Of a stretch of DNA of 64,000 nucleotides, positions 16,566-25,222 are shown piece after piece (positions within the stretch are counted from its first letter, which is position 1; the number at the start of each line of letters is the position of its first letter). This DNA comes from Catalinimonas niigatensis. GTDB taxonomy: Bacteria > Bacteroidota > Bacteroidia > Cytophagales > Cyclobacteriaceae. The DNA lies in assembly GCF_030506285.1 (NCBI RefSeq), contig NZ_CP119422.1:2418001-2482000 (forward strand), written 5' to 3'. The notes under the pieces were generated by a model. It saw only the letters and a list, made by a program, of their open reading frames with translations, made no database searches and was not told where the DNA came from. A program made the translations under genes and the position numbers.

Positions 16566-17552
16566 ATGAAAGCTATCGTATGTACAAGCTACGGGCCACC
16601 GGAAACCCTTCAACTCAAAGAAGTTGAAAAACCTATGCCCAAAGAAAATGAGGTGTTGGTCAAAATTATGGCCACTGCGATCAATGATTATGATTGGAGT
16701 ATGGTGAGGGGCAAACCTTATTTGTACCGTCTAATGTTTGGCCTCCTGAAGCCCGGGCAAGCCATACCGGGGATGGAACTGGCGGGTATTGTGGAAGCCG
16801 TAGGCGCTGATGTTATATCGTTCAAAAGTGGCGATGCGGTATACGGCGATATATCAGCCTATGGTTTTGGTAGTTTTGCCGAGTACATCGTCATCCACGA
16901 AAAAGCCTTGGTCAAGAAGCCGGAAAGCATGGGGTTTGAAGAGGCGGCTTCCATTCCTCACGCCGCTTTGCTGGCCCGGCAAGGGTTGTGCGATATTGGA
17001 AACATCAGGAGCAAGCAGAAAATACTGATCAATGGCGCAGGGGGAGGAGTAGGGACTTTCGGGCTTCAACTGGCTAAGCTGTTGGAATGTGAAGTTACCG
17101 GCGTAGACACCGGAGAAAAGCTGGAAATGATGAAGGCACTGGGTTTTGACCAGGTAATTGACTACCGGAAAGAGGATTTTACCCGGCGGGTAACTTCCGC
17201 AAAAAACAGGGTTCAGTATGACTTGATTTTGGATTGTAAAACCAGTCGTTCACCTTTCTCATATCTCCCGTCTTTGAAACCTCATGGCATGTACGTGACT
17301 GTCGGGGGAAAACCGTTACGTTTGCTTCAGGTGCTTGTATTTGCCAAGCTTATTTCATTCTTTACTAAGAAGAAGCTTAGTATCCTTGCCTTACAACCGA
17401 ACCAAGGTCTTGCATACATTAATGAGCTTTATGCACAAGGGAAGATAAAATGCATAATTGATGGCCCTTATGCCTTAGCGGAGGCACCAAGGCTTATACA
17501 GTATTTTGGGGAAGGAAAGCATCAGGGAAAAGTAGTTTTGAAAATAGGATAA
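16566..17552 (+). CDS. NAD(P)-dependent alcohol dehydrogenase / quinone oxidoreductase (MDR, zinc-free)
   Basis: A medium-chain dehydrogenase/reductase. The start MKAIVCTSYGPPETLQLKEV is typical of the family; the ATGs at 16527 and 16554 are less likely because a terminator T-run ends at 16522. The N-terminal GroES-like fold carries IPGMELAGIVEAVG, and the Rossmann part carries INGAGGGVGTFGLQLAK. The structural-zinc cysteines are absent, as in the quinone/enoyl reductase branch. It is a 328-residue cytosolic reductase whose substrate is unknown. Confidence 0.85.
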   Translation: MKAIVCTSYGPPETLQLKEVEKPMPKENEVLVKIMATAINDYDWSMVRGKPYLYRLMFGLLKPGQAIPGMELAGIVEAVGADVISFKSGDAVYGDISAYGFGSFAEYIVIHEKALVKKPESMGFEEAASIPHAALLARQGLCDIGNIRSKQKILINGAGGGVGTFGLQLAKLLECEVTGVDTGEKLEMMKALGFDQVIDYRKEDFTRRVTSAKNRVQYDLILDCKTSRSPFSYLPSLKPHGMYVTVGGKPLRLLQVLVFAKLISFFTKKKLSILALQPNQGLAYINELYAQGKIKCIIDGPYALAEAPRLIQYFGEGKHQGKVVLKIG

Positions 17553-17614
17553 GATGGGTATATACCCAAACATCTATTGGTAGAAACAGGGGGGCACTGC
17601 TAAAATAATGGGCT

Positions 17615-17791
17615 ATGGAATACATTAAATTACTCTTAGGCATCGGCATGATCATAGGCTTCGTATGGATTCTATATCAGAATCGCAACAGATCAGGTTT
17701 GGTCAACGCTTTGTTCCGAATAGACAATGTGATCATCATTATTGTCGGATTTTATTTGATCATTACGGCTGTTTATTCCCTTGCCTTATGA
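17615..17791 (+). CDS. Small membrane protein of 58 residues, two transmembrane segments
   Basis: Starts MEYIKLLLGIGMIIGFVWIL and ends with TGA at 17789-17791. It has two hydrophobic helices (about 4-21 and 39-57) joined by a polar loop containing QNRNRSG and FRIDN. It begins 62 bases after the reductase stop. I do not recognise a family. The clear two-helix hydropathy and a start directly downstream of an expressed-looking gene support a real gene, but it is short and unproven. Confidence 0.5.
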   Translation: MEYIKLLLGIGMIIGFVWILYQNRNRSGLVNALFRIDNVIIIIVGFYLIITAVYSLAL

Positions 17792-17838
17792 GATAGGGAC
17801 CAGTTTCTTTCAATGTACTCAACTTTACCTATACCTCA

Positions 17839-18020
17839 CTTCCTCCGGAGAGGTAATGCTTAAACCTTACATATCGATGGTTTCCTCCGGTGAGGAAGTG
17901 TATGAGTAACCTATGATCAAGCATTCCCTCCGTAGAGGAAGACCGCAATTCTGGTTGATTGGCTACTTCCTTTAGTGAGGAAGCGTATTATCAACGGCAT
18001 GCCAGGCTTTTCCTCGCCAA
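17839..18020. repeat. 42/43-bp periodic array of CCTC-GAGG dyads
   Basis: Dyads CCTC-N4-GAGG (or a close variant) are centred at 17847.5, 17889.5, 17932.5 and 17974.5, spaced 42, 43 and 42 bp. A fifth left arm without its partner lies at 18012. Flanks extend the stems, for example TTCCTC/GAGGAA and CTTCCT/AGGAAG. The 26-30 bases between dyads vary widely. The spacing equals that of the unrelated array at 9600-9860. Confidence 0.7.
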
Positions 18021-18292
18021 AAAATTACCCATAAGAGGGGGTATACAAGAGACTTTTCATGATTTGAAGCATTCATGGGTAACGTAATACATATCACCAG
18101 AGGCACAGAATAGCTTGTTTTTATATGTTAAAAATCAATAAGGCCGAATAGTGCGACAGATTTATTTTAATAATCATATAGTCCTTGTGTTCCACGCGGT
18201 ATGCAATACGAGGACGATAATTAACATCAGATTAAATATGTCCAGATACTTATTGCGTTGTAAATTAAGTTATGTGACTTTTTCTCGAAGCT

Positions 18293-18416
18293 GTCATTTC
18301 GTAGCGCATCCACCGAGCGGCGTAGAAATTCCGGCCTGGAAGGTCCGGCCTGGATGGCTTTAACATATAGCTGATCGTCTGCATGGTAAAACCTTCCAGG
18401 CCGGAATCCCTAACGG
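18293..18416. repeat. Composite REP-like element with 17-bp inverted repeat
   Basis: ATTCCGGCCTGGAAGGT (18328-18344) is repeated exactly in reverse complement at 18391-18407. It is nested in outer arms GTCATTTCGT and ACGGGATGAC. The left part (GTCATTTCGTAGCG...AGAAATTCC) has the form of common Bacteroidota extragenic palindromes. Confidence 0.65.
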
Positions 18417-18429
18417 GATGACTAATATC

Positions 18430-18621
18430 ACGTGAGTTCGGGATTAAATCTAAAAAAAACCGTCATTCAGAGGCTTTGAGTGGGATTTGTGGGTAGGAAG
18501 CCGTAGGAATCTCATCGCAAGGAGACTCTCACGCCGTTTTTCCACCGCACATCCTTAGAAAAAAACGACTCAGAGTGACGAGAGACGGTTTTTTCGGCTA
18601 TTTTCTTTTCCGAACTCACGT
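18430..18621. mobile_element. MITE-like element, copy 1, with 12-bp inverted ends and 7-bp target duplication
   Basis: The ends are ACGTGAGTTCGG (18430-18441) and CCGAACTCACGT (18610-18621), a perfect 12-bp inverted repeat, with an inner pair AAAAAACCGTC / GACGGTTTTTT. It is flanked by TAATATC on both sides (18423-18429 and 18622-18628). There is no coding capacity. A second copy lies at 62767-62973. Confidence 0.82.
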
Positions 18622-18658
18622 TAATATCACAAAATCTAATTTACAACGTATGATGGTG

Positions 18659-19717
18659 CTAAAAGACAAAATCATTAGGGCCTACGCCTGCAGGATAGGT
18701 ATCCAGCAACCTGCCCTCTGTGTCATAGCGGAGTACCGTGCCTTCGCCCTGGAAGGAGTTGCTGTTGCTTACAAAAATATTGTGGGTCAGAGGATCACTG
18801 CCGATGGCATAGTAATAATTTCCACTGATCAGTTTCTTAGGAGTAGCAGAAGCCTCATCTATAGAGAGTGTATATACTGAAGTGGTAACTGCCGGCCAGG
18901 GTTCTGCCCCGATAAAATAAATCATGTCCAGTTCATCGTTGAGGGTAAACTTACCATTGCTATTGGTGCCTGATACGTCAATGGTTTCTTCTACGTCATT
19001 ATTGTCCGGGTTAATGCGTACAAACTGGGATACTGCGCCGGTGACGCTTACCCAAAGATCGTTTTCGTGTACAGCCAGCCACTGAGGACTGCCTTCCAGC
19101 GTAATCACTTCATCCACTTCGTCGGTATCGGTATTGATAACGGTAAGCTGATTGGTGTAGCTGTTGGCCACAAAAACTTTATCTCCGATCGCCTGCACAT
19201 CTTCCGGTCCATCTTCGGTGTCAATGTATTGAGTAACCGTAAAACTATCCAGCTCAATAACAGCTACTTTTGATTCAGGAAGCATATAGTTTTCATCAAA
19301 AGCTCCCCAGACAGACACATAGGCTTTGTTGCCTACTACATCAAGATAACGGGGGCTGATCAGTCCTTCATCTTCCAAGGGGTCCTGCAAAGCTTCAAAG
19401 GTTTCAGCGTTTACGATTTCAATTTTGTCGGTCACATTACAAACGATAAAAGCCTCATTGCCTGCTACTGTGATGGACTGTATACTTGCCCCCAACGCAC
19501 GTCCTGCGTTGGCCTCGGCAAACACATTATTGTTTACTTCTTCGGTAATGCGATTGTATACGCTGACCGAGCCATTGCCCTGCGCAAAATTTCCCTCATT
19601 GACAATGATGATATCTCCTGAAACCGGATCATTGGGCGAATCATCTTCGCAGGCAAAGCTTCCAAAAAGAAGCACAGAAAGAAAAAAATAAGATAAAAAT
19701 GGTTTTACGAATCTCAT
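18659..19717 (-). CDS. btuG: BtuG-like surface lipoprotein, seven-bladed beta-propeller (DUF5074/YncE-like)
   Basis: A lipoprotein signal (cysteine in GSFACEDD) precedes repeated YncE-like blades with segments such as VYNRITEEV, VEIVNAETFEA, KVAVIELDSFTVTQYI and LTVINTDTDEVDEVI. In Bacteroides, BtuG is a surface propeller that binds cobalamin tightly and passes it to BtuB. Here the gene follows the TonB receptor by 44 bases in a riboswitch-led B12 operon, and its length (352 aa) fits. The protein may therefore capture B12 at the cell surface. Identification rests on fold pattern and context. Confidence 0.72.
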   Translation of the reverse strand: MRFVKPFLSYFFLSVLLFGSFACEDDSPNDPVSGDIIIVNEGNFAQGNGSVSVYNRITEEVNNNVFAEANAGRALGASIQSITVAGNEAFIVCNVTDKIEIVNAETFEALQDPLEDEGLISPRYLDVVGNKAYVSVWGAFDENYMLPESKVAVIELDSFTVTQYIDTEDGPEDVQAIGDKVFVANSYTNQLTVINTDTDEVDEVITLEGSPQWLAVHENDLWVSVTGAVSQFVRINPDNNDVEETIDVSGTNSNGKFTLNDELDMIYFIGAEPWPAVTTSVYTLSIDEASATPKKLISGNYYYAIGSDPLTHNIFVSNSNSFQGEGTVLRYDTEGRLLDTYPAGVGPNDFVF

Positions 19718-19761
19718 GAGTTTGATGATAAATGGTTATGGTTAGTAAAAAATGATAAGTC

Positions 19762-21648
19762 TTAATCGGAAAAGCCTAACTGCAGGCTAAGCTGAATATT
19801 TCTGCCTGGCATGGCACGCCGGGCTACGTTCTGATAATCTGTATTTAAGAGATTGTTGACACGCAGGCTCAACGCATTCTGGGTTTTCCACCAGTCAAAG
19901 GTTTTGCTCAGGCGGAAATTCAGCAGGCCATAGCCTTCCAAAGCACTTTCGTTGGTTGTCGTCAAAAAACGTTCACTGGTCCACTGGCTCAGCAGCATGG
20001 CCGACCAACCCTGCCACTCAGCATGCAGATTGAAAGTAAAACGATGGAGCGGCACATAAGGAAGCTGTTTGTTCTCCGAGCGGTCAAATTCGTTGACCGG
20101 AAGCTTATTTTGGGAAGAAGTATAAGCATAGCTGCCCTTGAATTGCAACCAGACCTCATTCCATTGTAGTTGATATTGTCCACGGGCTTCCAGTCCGTTT
20201 ACCACTACTTTTCTGAAGTTCTGCGGACTCCAGAAAGTCCCCTGGTCCAGCCATACAATCCAGTCTTCTACATGATTATGATAGTAAGTAGCTTCCGCTT
20301 CAAAATCCGGAGTCTGATACTGCAAGCCGCTCTCATAGCTCCAGCCATGTTCTGCCCGCAGATCAGGATTGCCTCCCGGCTGCCAGTACAAATCATTAAA
20401 AGTAGGTACACGATAATTGCGAGCCAGTTGGCTTTTTAAAATCAACTGTTGGTCAGTAGTCTTGAACAGACTGACCTCACTGCCCAGGGAAGGCGAGAAG
20501 GGCGCTTCATATCCACTTACCCAGGACTGACGAAGGTTCAGGCTTAGCTTCCACCAGTCCAGCGCCTGATAGTTGGCAGCGGCAAAAGCATCGGCTCTAT
20601 GTTGCATGCGTTTTTGCTCATAACGCTCCACCTCTGCTTCCACATACCGCCAGTCGGTTCCGAGCTTGATACTCATGCGTTTACTGAGCTTTTTATCGTA
20701 TTGCAGTCGTGCCAGACTGTGTTGCGCCAGGATAGGGCTTTGCTGGTCGTAGATTTGATGATCGCGCACATAGCCTGCAGTAGCCTGCAAATAACCCCAT
20801 TTGCCCTGATACTGATATTGCAAAGACATGCGCAGGTGGGTATCTTCAATGCGTTCGTAGCTTTCTGCTTTCAGGTTATTACTCATCAGCGGAAGTACGC
20901 CATTCTCGCTTTCTTCATACCAGGCATTCAGGCTGAGCCTGCGATTGCTGGCCGGACGATAGCTGATCTCCTGCATGATGCCGTAATTACGGATATCCGC
21001 ATTCTCTTGTCGTTCTTCCGGCGCTCCAAATTTGGCAGTGTTGCTAAATGGAAAATTATTCTTAGCGGTATTGTGGTAAGCGGTAGTAGCAATCTGCCAT
21101 TGTCTTAGGCCTATGTTGGTTTTGACGCCTGAAAAGTATTGTCCAAAGCTTCCGATCGTTTGATAGGCCTGAAGCTGAATTCCTTCCTGCTCAGGAGCAA
21201 AACTCTGCAATACGATACTTCCTCCCAGCGCGTCGCTGCCGTAGAGAGAGCTTCCGCCGCCGTAATGCACCTGCACCTCGTCAAACATAAAAGCCGGAAG
21301 ATTGGAAAAGTCCGTAGAACCCAGGGTAGGAGAATTGATGTTCAGGCCGTTCCACAGCACCGCCGTATGGCTGGAAGAAGTGCCTCGCATGCTGATGCCG
21401 GAGATCATGCCCTGACCATATTCTTTGAAATAGAGTGAAGTCTCCTGTTGCAGCAGATCATTCAGGCTGCCGTTGATCTGCGATGCTTTCGCCAGCGAAT
21501 CTATCCTGACGATAGCACTACCACTGGCGTATTTGGCTGCCGGAATCCCGTAGATTTCTACCGCATCCAGCAACATTGTATCGGCTTCCTGAGCCAGTGC
21601 CGCCAGCGGAGAAACGAAAAGGAGCCATATGTATATCCATCGCCTCAT
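19762..21648 (-). CDS. btuB: TonB-dependent cobalamin receptor (BtuB-like)
   Basis: An outer-membrane receptor of 628 residues. It has a signal peptide ending LAALAQ, then a plug domain (DAVEIYGIPAAKYASGSA; SGISMRGTSSSHTAVLWNG; VQVHYGGGSSLYGSDALGG) and a C-terminal beta-barrel ending in ...NIQLSLQLGFSD. The size is that of BtuB, not of the longer SusC receptors. Its ATG overlaps the TGA of the ATPase gene (ATGA), indicating translational coupling. Energised by TonB-ExbBD, it would move B12 into the periplasm. Operon position and the upstream riboswitch support cobalamin as the ligand. Confidence 0.85.
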   Translation of the reverse strand: MRRWIYIWLLFVSPLAALAQEADTMLLDAVEIYGIPAAKYASGSAIVRIDSLAKASQINGSLNDLLQQETSLYFKEYGQGMISGISMRGTSSSHTAVLWNGLNINSPTLGSTDFSNLPAFMFDEVQVHYGGGSSLYGSDALGGSIVLQSFAPEQEGIQLQAYQTIGSFGQYFSGVKTNIGLRQWQIATTAYHNTAKNNFPFSNTAKFGAPEERQENADIRNYGIMQEISYRPASNRRLSLNAWYEESENGVLPLMSNNLKAESYERIEDTHLRMSLQYQYQGKWGYLQATAGYVRDHQIYDQQSPILAQHSLARLQYDKKLSKRMSIKLGTDWRYVEAEVERYEQKRMQHRADAFAAANYQALDWWKLSLNLRQSWVSGYEAPFSPSLGSEVSLFKTTDQQLILKSQLARNYRVPTFNDLYWQPGGNPDLRAEHGWSYESGLQYQTPDFEAEATYYHNHVEDWIVWLDQGTFWSPQNFRKVVVNGLEARGQYQLQWNEVWLQFKGSYAYTSSQNKLPVNEFDRSENKQLPYVPLHRFTFNLHAEWQGWSAMLLSQWTSERFLTTTNESALEGYGLLNFRLSKTFDWWKTQNALSLRVNNLLNTDYQNVARRAMPGRNIQLSLQLGFSD

Positions 21649-22682
21649 TCTTTGCTACTGATTTTTTCTGACGGCAGTACTTGCCTTTCCTGCAACTTTT
21701 CCAGCAGGCCGGAAAGTGAGCGACACAAGATAGTTTCGCCCTGTCCCTGTATAATCCAGCTGGGTACGGGTGTAGTAGGTTGGATCTGTACTGTCAGTTG
21801 AACGCTGCTATCCTGTACCACTTTATAGCCTACCCTTTCCAGCGCCTGTCGGGTCCAGTGTGCCAGCTTACCTTCTCCCTGAAGGTTAAGCAGTTGCTTT
21901 GACTGACGACAGATGACGAAGGTTCCTTTCTGCTGGTCAAAGCGGATATTTTTACTCTGGAAGCTTTCCTGTAGTTTTCCTTGCAGAATCAGGTCTTCGG
22001 GAATGCCGGAAGAAATACTTTGCTGGTGCAGCAGCCACAGCTGATCAGCCATCTGTATCACCAGTTCCAGGTCATGAGAACTCATCAGAATCGCTTTCTG
22101 TTTTTCATGAGCCAGGCGGTGCAGAAGCTGCATGATCTCCACCCGGTTGGGCAAATCCAGATGTACAGTAGGCTCATCCAGAATAATCAAGGGAGTGTCC
22201 TGCGCCAGGGCACGGGCAATCATCACCTTCTGCCTTTCGCCATCGCTGAGTTCGTAAAAAGGTCTTTCGGCAAACGCCATGACGCCGGTATCTTCCATCG
22301 CCTGCCGGACGATGCGCTGATCTTCCTTGCTGAGCTTTCCAAACCAGCCGGTATAGGGATGTCTTCCCATCGCAATCAGCTCATGCACTCGCAGATTCGG
22401 CGCAATACCTCTTTCTGTCAGTACCAATGCTAATTGCTGAGCCAACACTTTGGGAGCAATCTTGGAAACAGATTTTCCCAGGAGGCTGACTTCTCCTTCC
22501 AACGCATTTTGCATCCCGGCCAGCGTTCGTAGCAGCGTAGACTTACCTGCGCCATTGGTACCCAGCAGGCAGATCAGTTCTCCGCTGCGTACTTCCAGCT
22601 CTACTTTACTGATGAGGGGTTGATGACCGGCATAGCCTGCGCTCAACTGATGGGTGGACAATATGGTGGTTTTCTGATCCAC
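21645..22682 (-). CDS. btuD: Cobalamin ABC transporter ATPase (BtuD-like) with C-terminal extension
   Basis: An ABC ATPase: Walker A GTNGAGKSTLL, signature LSDGERQKVMIARAL, Walker B LIILDEPTVHLD and switch His in MSSHDLEL. The start is GTG at 22682, two bases after the permease stop, giving MDQKTTILST; a longer in-frame reading into the permease gene is only an overlapping frame. After about residue 250 comes an unusual ~90-residue tail (QKGTFVICRQSKQLLNLQ ... QERQVLPSEKISSKE) predicted alpha/beta. It powers import through the BtuC-like permease at the inner membrane. Confidence 0.85.
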   Translation of the reverse strand: MDQKTTILSTHQLSAGYAGHQPLISKVELEVRSGELICLLGTNGAGKSTLLRTLAGMQNALEGEVSLLGKSVSKIAPKVLAQQLALVLTERGIAPNLRVHELIAMGRHPYTGWFGKLSKEDQRIVRQAMEDTGVMAFAERPFYELSDGERQKVMIARALAQDTPLIILDEPTVHLDLPNRVEIMQLLHRLAHEKQKAILMSSHDLELVIQMADQLWLLHQQSISSGIPEDLILQGKLQESFQSKNIRFDQQKGTFVICRQSKQLLNLQGEGKLAHWTRQALERVGYKVVQDSSVQLTVQIQPTTPVPSWIIQGQGETILCRSLSGLLEKLQERQVLPSEKISSKE

Positions 22683-22684
22683 GG

Positions 22685-23770
22685 TTAATGAAAAGCGCTC
22701 TGCTGTTTTCTGTTTTTTAAGATGACATAAATCACGACCGGAGAACCAATCAAAGCGGTGATGGCATTCAGCGGTAAAGTGATGGCGCTGCCCGGCACCT
22801 GCGCAATCAGATCGCAGCCCAGCAAAGTAATTGCTCCGATCAGGGCTGAGGCGGGAATCAGGATGCTGTGGTTGGCGGTATGGAAAAGCCCGCGGCTCAG
22901 GTGAGGTACGGCAATCCCAATAAAACCGATCGGACCACAGAAAGCCGTAACAGCTCCTGCCAGCAGGCTGGTGGCGATGATCACTCCGATGCGCAGTTGC
23001 TTGATGTTCACTCCCAGGCTTTGGGCATAATGTTCTCCCAGCAACAAAGCGTTGAGCGGTTTGCTGAGTAAAAAAGTGAGTAATAAACCAAGCGCCACTG
23101 AAATGCATAGCACCCACAGATGCTGCTGTGTTACCCCATGCAGGCTGCCGAAGGTCCAGAGCAGGTAATTCTGTATCTGTTCGGGATTGCTGAAATACTG
23201 CCAGAGGCTAACCAGCGAGAGCGTGATATTGCCAATCATGATTCCGGCGATGAGCAGCACTACATAATCATTGATCCGGTAAGAAATTCCCAACACAATA
23301 AAGAGAACCAGAGCGGCTCCCAGACTGGCTGCAATTGCGACCAGCCAACTGCTGCTGATCCCCAGTTGCTGTATGGCGTAGATGGTGGTGACCTGTCCGC
23401 TGGAGAGGGTAACCAGCGCGACGCCCAGGCTTGCTCCTGAGGTGACGCCCAGTACTGATGGACCTGCCAATGGATTGCGAAAAAGGGTCTGCATCTGTAA
23501 TCCGCCTACTGCCAGGGCAGCACCGGCCAGTACGGCTGTAATGGCTTTGGGCAATCTGATCTTGAGGATGATATTTTCAAAAGCAGGGTTTTCAAGAGGT
23601 TGCCCCAAGAGCTTGTGGACCACATCGGACAGGGGAATAGCTACCGAGCCTAAAGCAATGTCTGCCAGCCAGAGAAAAAGCATTACCAAAGCCAGTCCCA
23701 ATAGCACGAGTGCGTAATTTTTTTTGCCGACAGCAGCAGTTTCCGGAATATGTTCTAAAGTGGCAGGCAT
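22685..23770 (-). CDS. btuC: Cobalamin ABC transporter permease (BtuC-like, FecCD family)
   Basis: 361 residues with about ten hydrophobic helices. FecCD-family landmarks are RLPKAITAVLAGAALAVGGLQMQTLFRNPLAGPSVLGVTSGAS near the N-terminus and AFCGPIGFIGIAVPHLSRGL toward the C-terminus, which forms the coupling region to the ATPase. The gene starts two bases after the binding-protein stop codon and ends two bases before the ATPase start, so the three are tightly coupled. Confidence 0.9.
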   Translation of the reverse strand: MPATLEHIPETAAVGKKNYALVLLGLALVMLFLWLADIALGSVAIPLSDVVHKLLGQPLENPAFENIILKIRLPKAITAVLAGAALAVGGLQMQTLFRNPLAGPSVLGVTSGASLGVALVTLSSGQVTTIYAIQQLGISSSWLVAIAASLGAALVLFIVLGISYRINDYVVLLIAGIMIGNITLSLVSLWQYFSNPEQIQNYLLWTFGSLHGVTQQHLWVLCISVALGLLLTFLLSKPLNALLLGEHYAQSLGVNIKQLRIGVIIATSLLAGAVTAFCGPIGFIGIAVPHLSRGLFHTANHSILIPASALIGAITLLGCDLIAQVPGSAITLPLNAITALIGSPVVIYVILKNRKQQSAFH

Positions 23771-23772
23771 GG

Positions 23773-24963
23773 CTATTTCAGTTGTTGATAATAGTATAAC
23801 GCATGCTCCGGCAGTAGCTCAGGATGCAAAATATACGTCAGATCCGCCAGGACCAGGTGAGGGTTGACGACACCACTTTCGTAAAAGTCATTGCCCTGTC
23901 CATTGTGACTCATCCTGCGATTGTGGTTGTATACCTCTCCGTCTTGGAAGGATTTGAAATCCCCAAATCGCTCATCCATTGCCAAGAGCTCATCTAAAGT
24001 ATTGACCATACCCGGATTGAGCCAGTAATCCGTTTCCAGCCCGTAGGCATACATGCTCTCAAAAGCTATCGGCAGACTCACCTGTGCCGTATCATTCCAG
24101 GGCCAGTGCGCTCCGGCCTGTACGAAGAGTTTACTGCGGTCACTTTTTCCTCCCGGCACATACCAACTTCCCTGAAAAGGGGAACCACTCAGCACGGCTG
24201 GCCTTTCCTCCAGGGTGTCGGTCAGTTGGACAATCTTTTGAAAAGCAGTAGCGATGGAATCAAATTTTGCATTGGCTAGCTCCTCCTGGTTGAGTAGCGC
24301 TGCCATCAGTTTGACCCACTCTGCTTTGCCCAGGGCCGTACTTTCCATCCATTCGGTATTGATGAGTACCGGAATACCCGAACTTGTCAAAGCGCTGTAT
24401 TTTTGCAGATCGGTGTCCGGCATGCCCGATACCATAAGTAAGTCGGGTTGCAGAGCCAGCACCATTTCCTGATTCAGACTGCCGGATTTGCCCACTTCAG
24501 TAATCTCTCCGGCTTCAATGCGTGCCCTCACTTCAGGATCGTAGACATAGTCGGTATTGTCTAAACCTATAATGATACTATCGGCTTCAACAAAGTCTGC
24601 CAGGGCCACATGGGTGGTAGACAAAGCCACCAGGCTGCGGATGGGAATATAAATCACCTGTGCTTCAGGATAAATTTCAGGTCGGGATGTCCCTTCCGGC
24701 AATAGCAAATAGCGAGTGGTATCGCTGCCCTGCATCAGATGTAGCACTTTGTAACCGGCTTCATAGCCAATAGCAAAGCCCTGAGCATAGCTGACCTGTG
24801 TTTCTTCTGTCCATAAACTTTGCTCTTCAGAAGAAAATTTTTCCTGCTGTTCCTGCCCGTTTTCGCATGCGCAAAATAGTATGCTCACCAAAGCGAACAG
24901 ATAGGTGCAGCTAAAACGTGGCAAAGACAAGCGCAGGAGAATGTGCTTGTACAATAATTTCAT
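23773..24963 (-). CDS. btuF: Cobalamin-binding lipoprotein (BtuF-like)
   Basis: A periplasmic binding protein of the helical-backbone (BtuF/FhuD) type, 396 aa, with a lipobox (VSILFCAC). Typical segments are VALSTTHVALADFVEADSIIIGLDNTDYV, EITEVGKSGSLNQEMVLALQPDLLMVSG and PVLINTEWMESTALGKAEWVKLMAALL. It is the first gene after the cobalamin riboswitch. AGGAG lies 16-20 bases before the ATG, an unusually clear ribosome site for this phylum. It would deliver B12 to the BtuC-like permease. Confidence 0.87.
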   Translation of the reverse strand: MKLLYKHILLRLSLPRFSCTYLFALVSILFCACENGQEQQEKFSSEEQSLWTEETQVSYAQGFAIGYEAGYKVLHLMQGSDTTRYLLLPEGTSRPEIYPEAQVIYIPIRSLVALSTTHVALADFVEADSIIIGLDNTDYVYDPEVRARIEAGEITEVGKSGSLNQEMVLALQPDLLMVSGMPDTDLQKYSALTSSGIPVLINTEWMESTALGKAEWVKLMAALLNQEELANAKFDSIATAFQKIVQLTDTLEERPAVLSGSPFQGSWYVPGGKSDRSKLFVQAGAHWPWNDTAQVSLPIAFESMYAYGLETDYWLNPGMVNTLDELLAMDERFGDFKSFQDGEVYNHNRRMSHNGQGNDFYESGVVNPHLVLADLTYILHPELLPEHALYYYQQLK

Positions 24964-24985
24964 AAGAAAATTTATAATCTCCTGT

Positions 24986-25007
24986 TTGTTTCAACCCCCG
25001 GAAACAA
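24986..25007 (-). promoter_or_regulatory. Hairpin between riboswitch and btuF start
   Basis: On the minus strand TTGTTTC, an 8-base G-rich loop, and GAAACAA form a perfect 7-bp stem immediately before AGGAG (24983-24979). With no U-run, the likely output of the riboswitch is control of translation start. This is inferred from position only. Confidence 0.4.
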
Positions 25008-25020
25008 TGAGATGAAGTAC

Positions 25021-25222
25021 CAGGCAGGTCTTCTGGCTTCTCCCTCTTTTCGACCGTCTTCCCATCCGACAAGGACAGTGACAGTGGTGTTGCCGAAAAG
25101 TAATCTGACCAGGGCCAGATAAAGGAGTTACAGCAGCGAGGACTGCAGCGGATTTACACCGCTTTCCCTATTTACAGCTTGTTCGTGTAGTCAGCGACGA
25201 ACGAAGCCACCATAGTACGGGG
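25021..25222 (-). ncRNA. Cobalamin riboswitch
   Basis: On the minus strand the conserved core reads in order: AGGGAAAGCGGTG, then AAATCCGCTGCAG, then CGCTGCTGTAA; later CACCACTGTC (B12-box position) and the closing AAGCCAGAAGACCTGCC. These are the family landmarks of the adenosylcobalamin-type riboswitch. It sits just upstream of btuF and the five-gene uptake operon, and should reduce expression when B12 is plentiful. End points are approximate. Confidence 0.92.

Larger units (their letters stand above)
17792..18658. other. Gene-free, repeat-dense 870-bp stretch
   Basis: No gene was recognised. It contains a 42-bp-period dyad array (17839-18020), a REP-like element with a 17-bp perfect inverted repeat (18293-18416) and a MITE-like element with target duplication (18423-18628). 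The base composition and density of palindromes resemble the other desert at 9.5-10.6 kb. Confidence 0.65.

Noticed and set aside
22683-23117. A long open frame that would extend the BtuD-like ATPase by about 145 residues into the permease gene.
   Set aside because: The extra residues are the permease gene read in another frame (Arg, His and Ser-rich, no fold), and a GTG start two bases after the permease stop gives a normal ATPase N-terminus.
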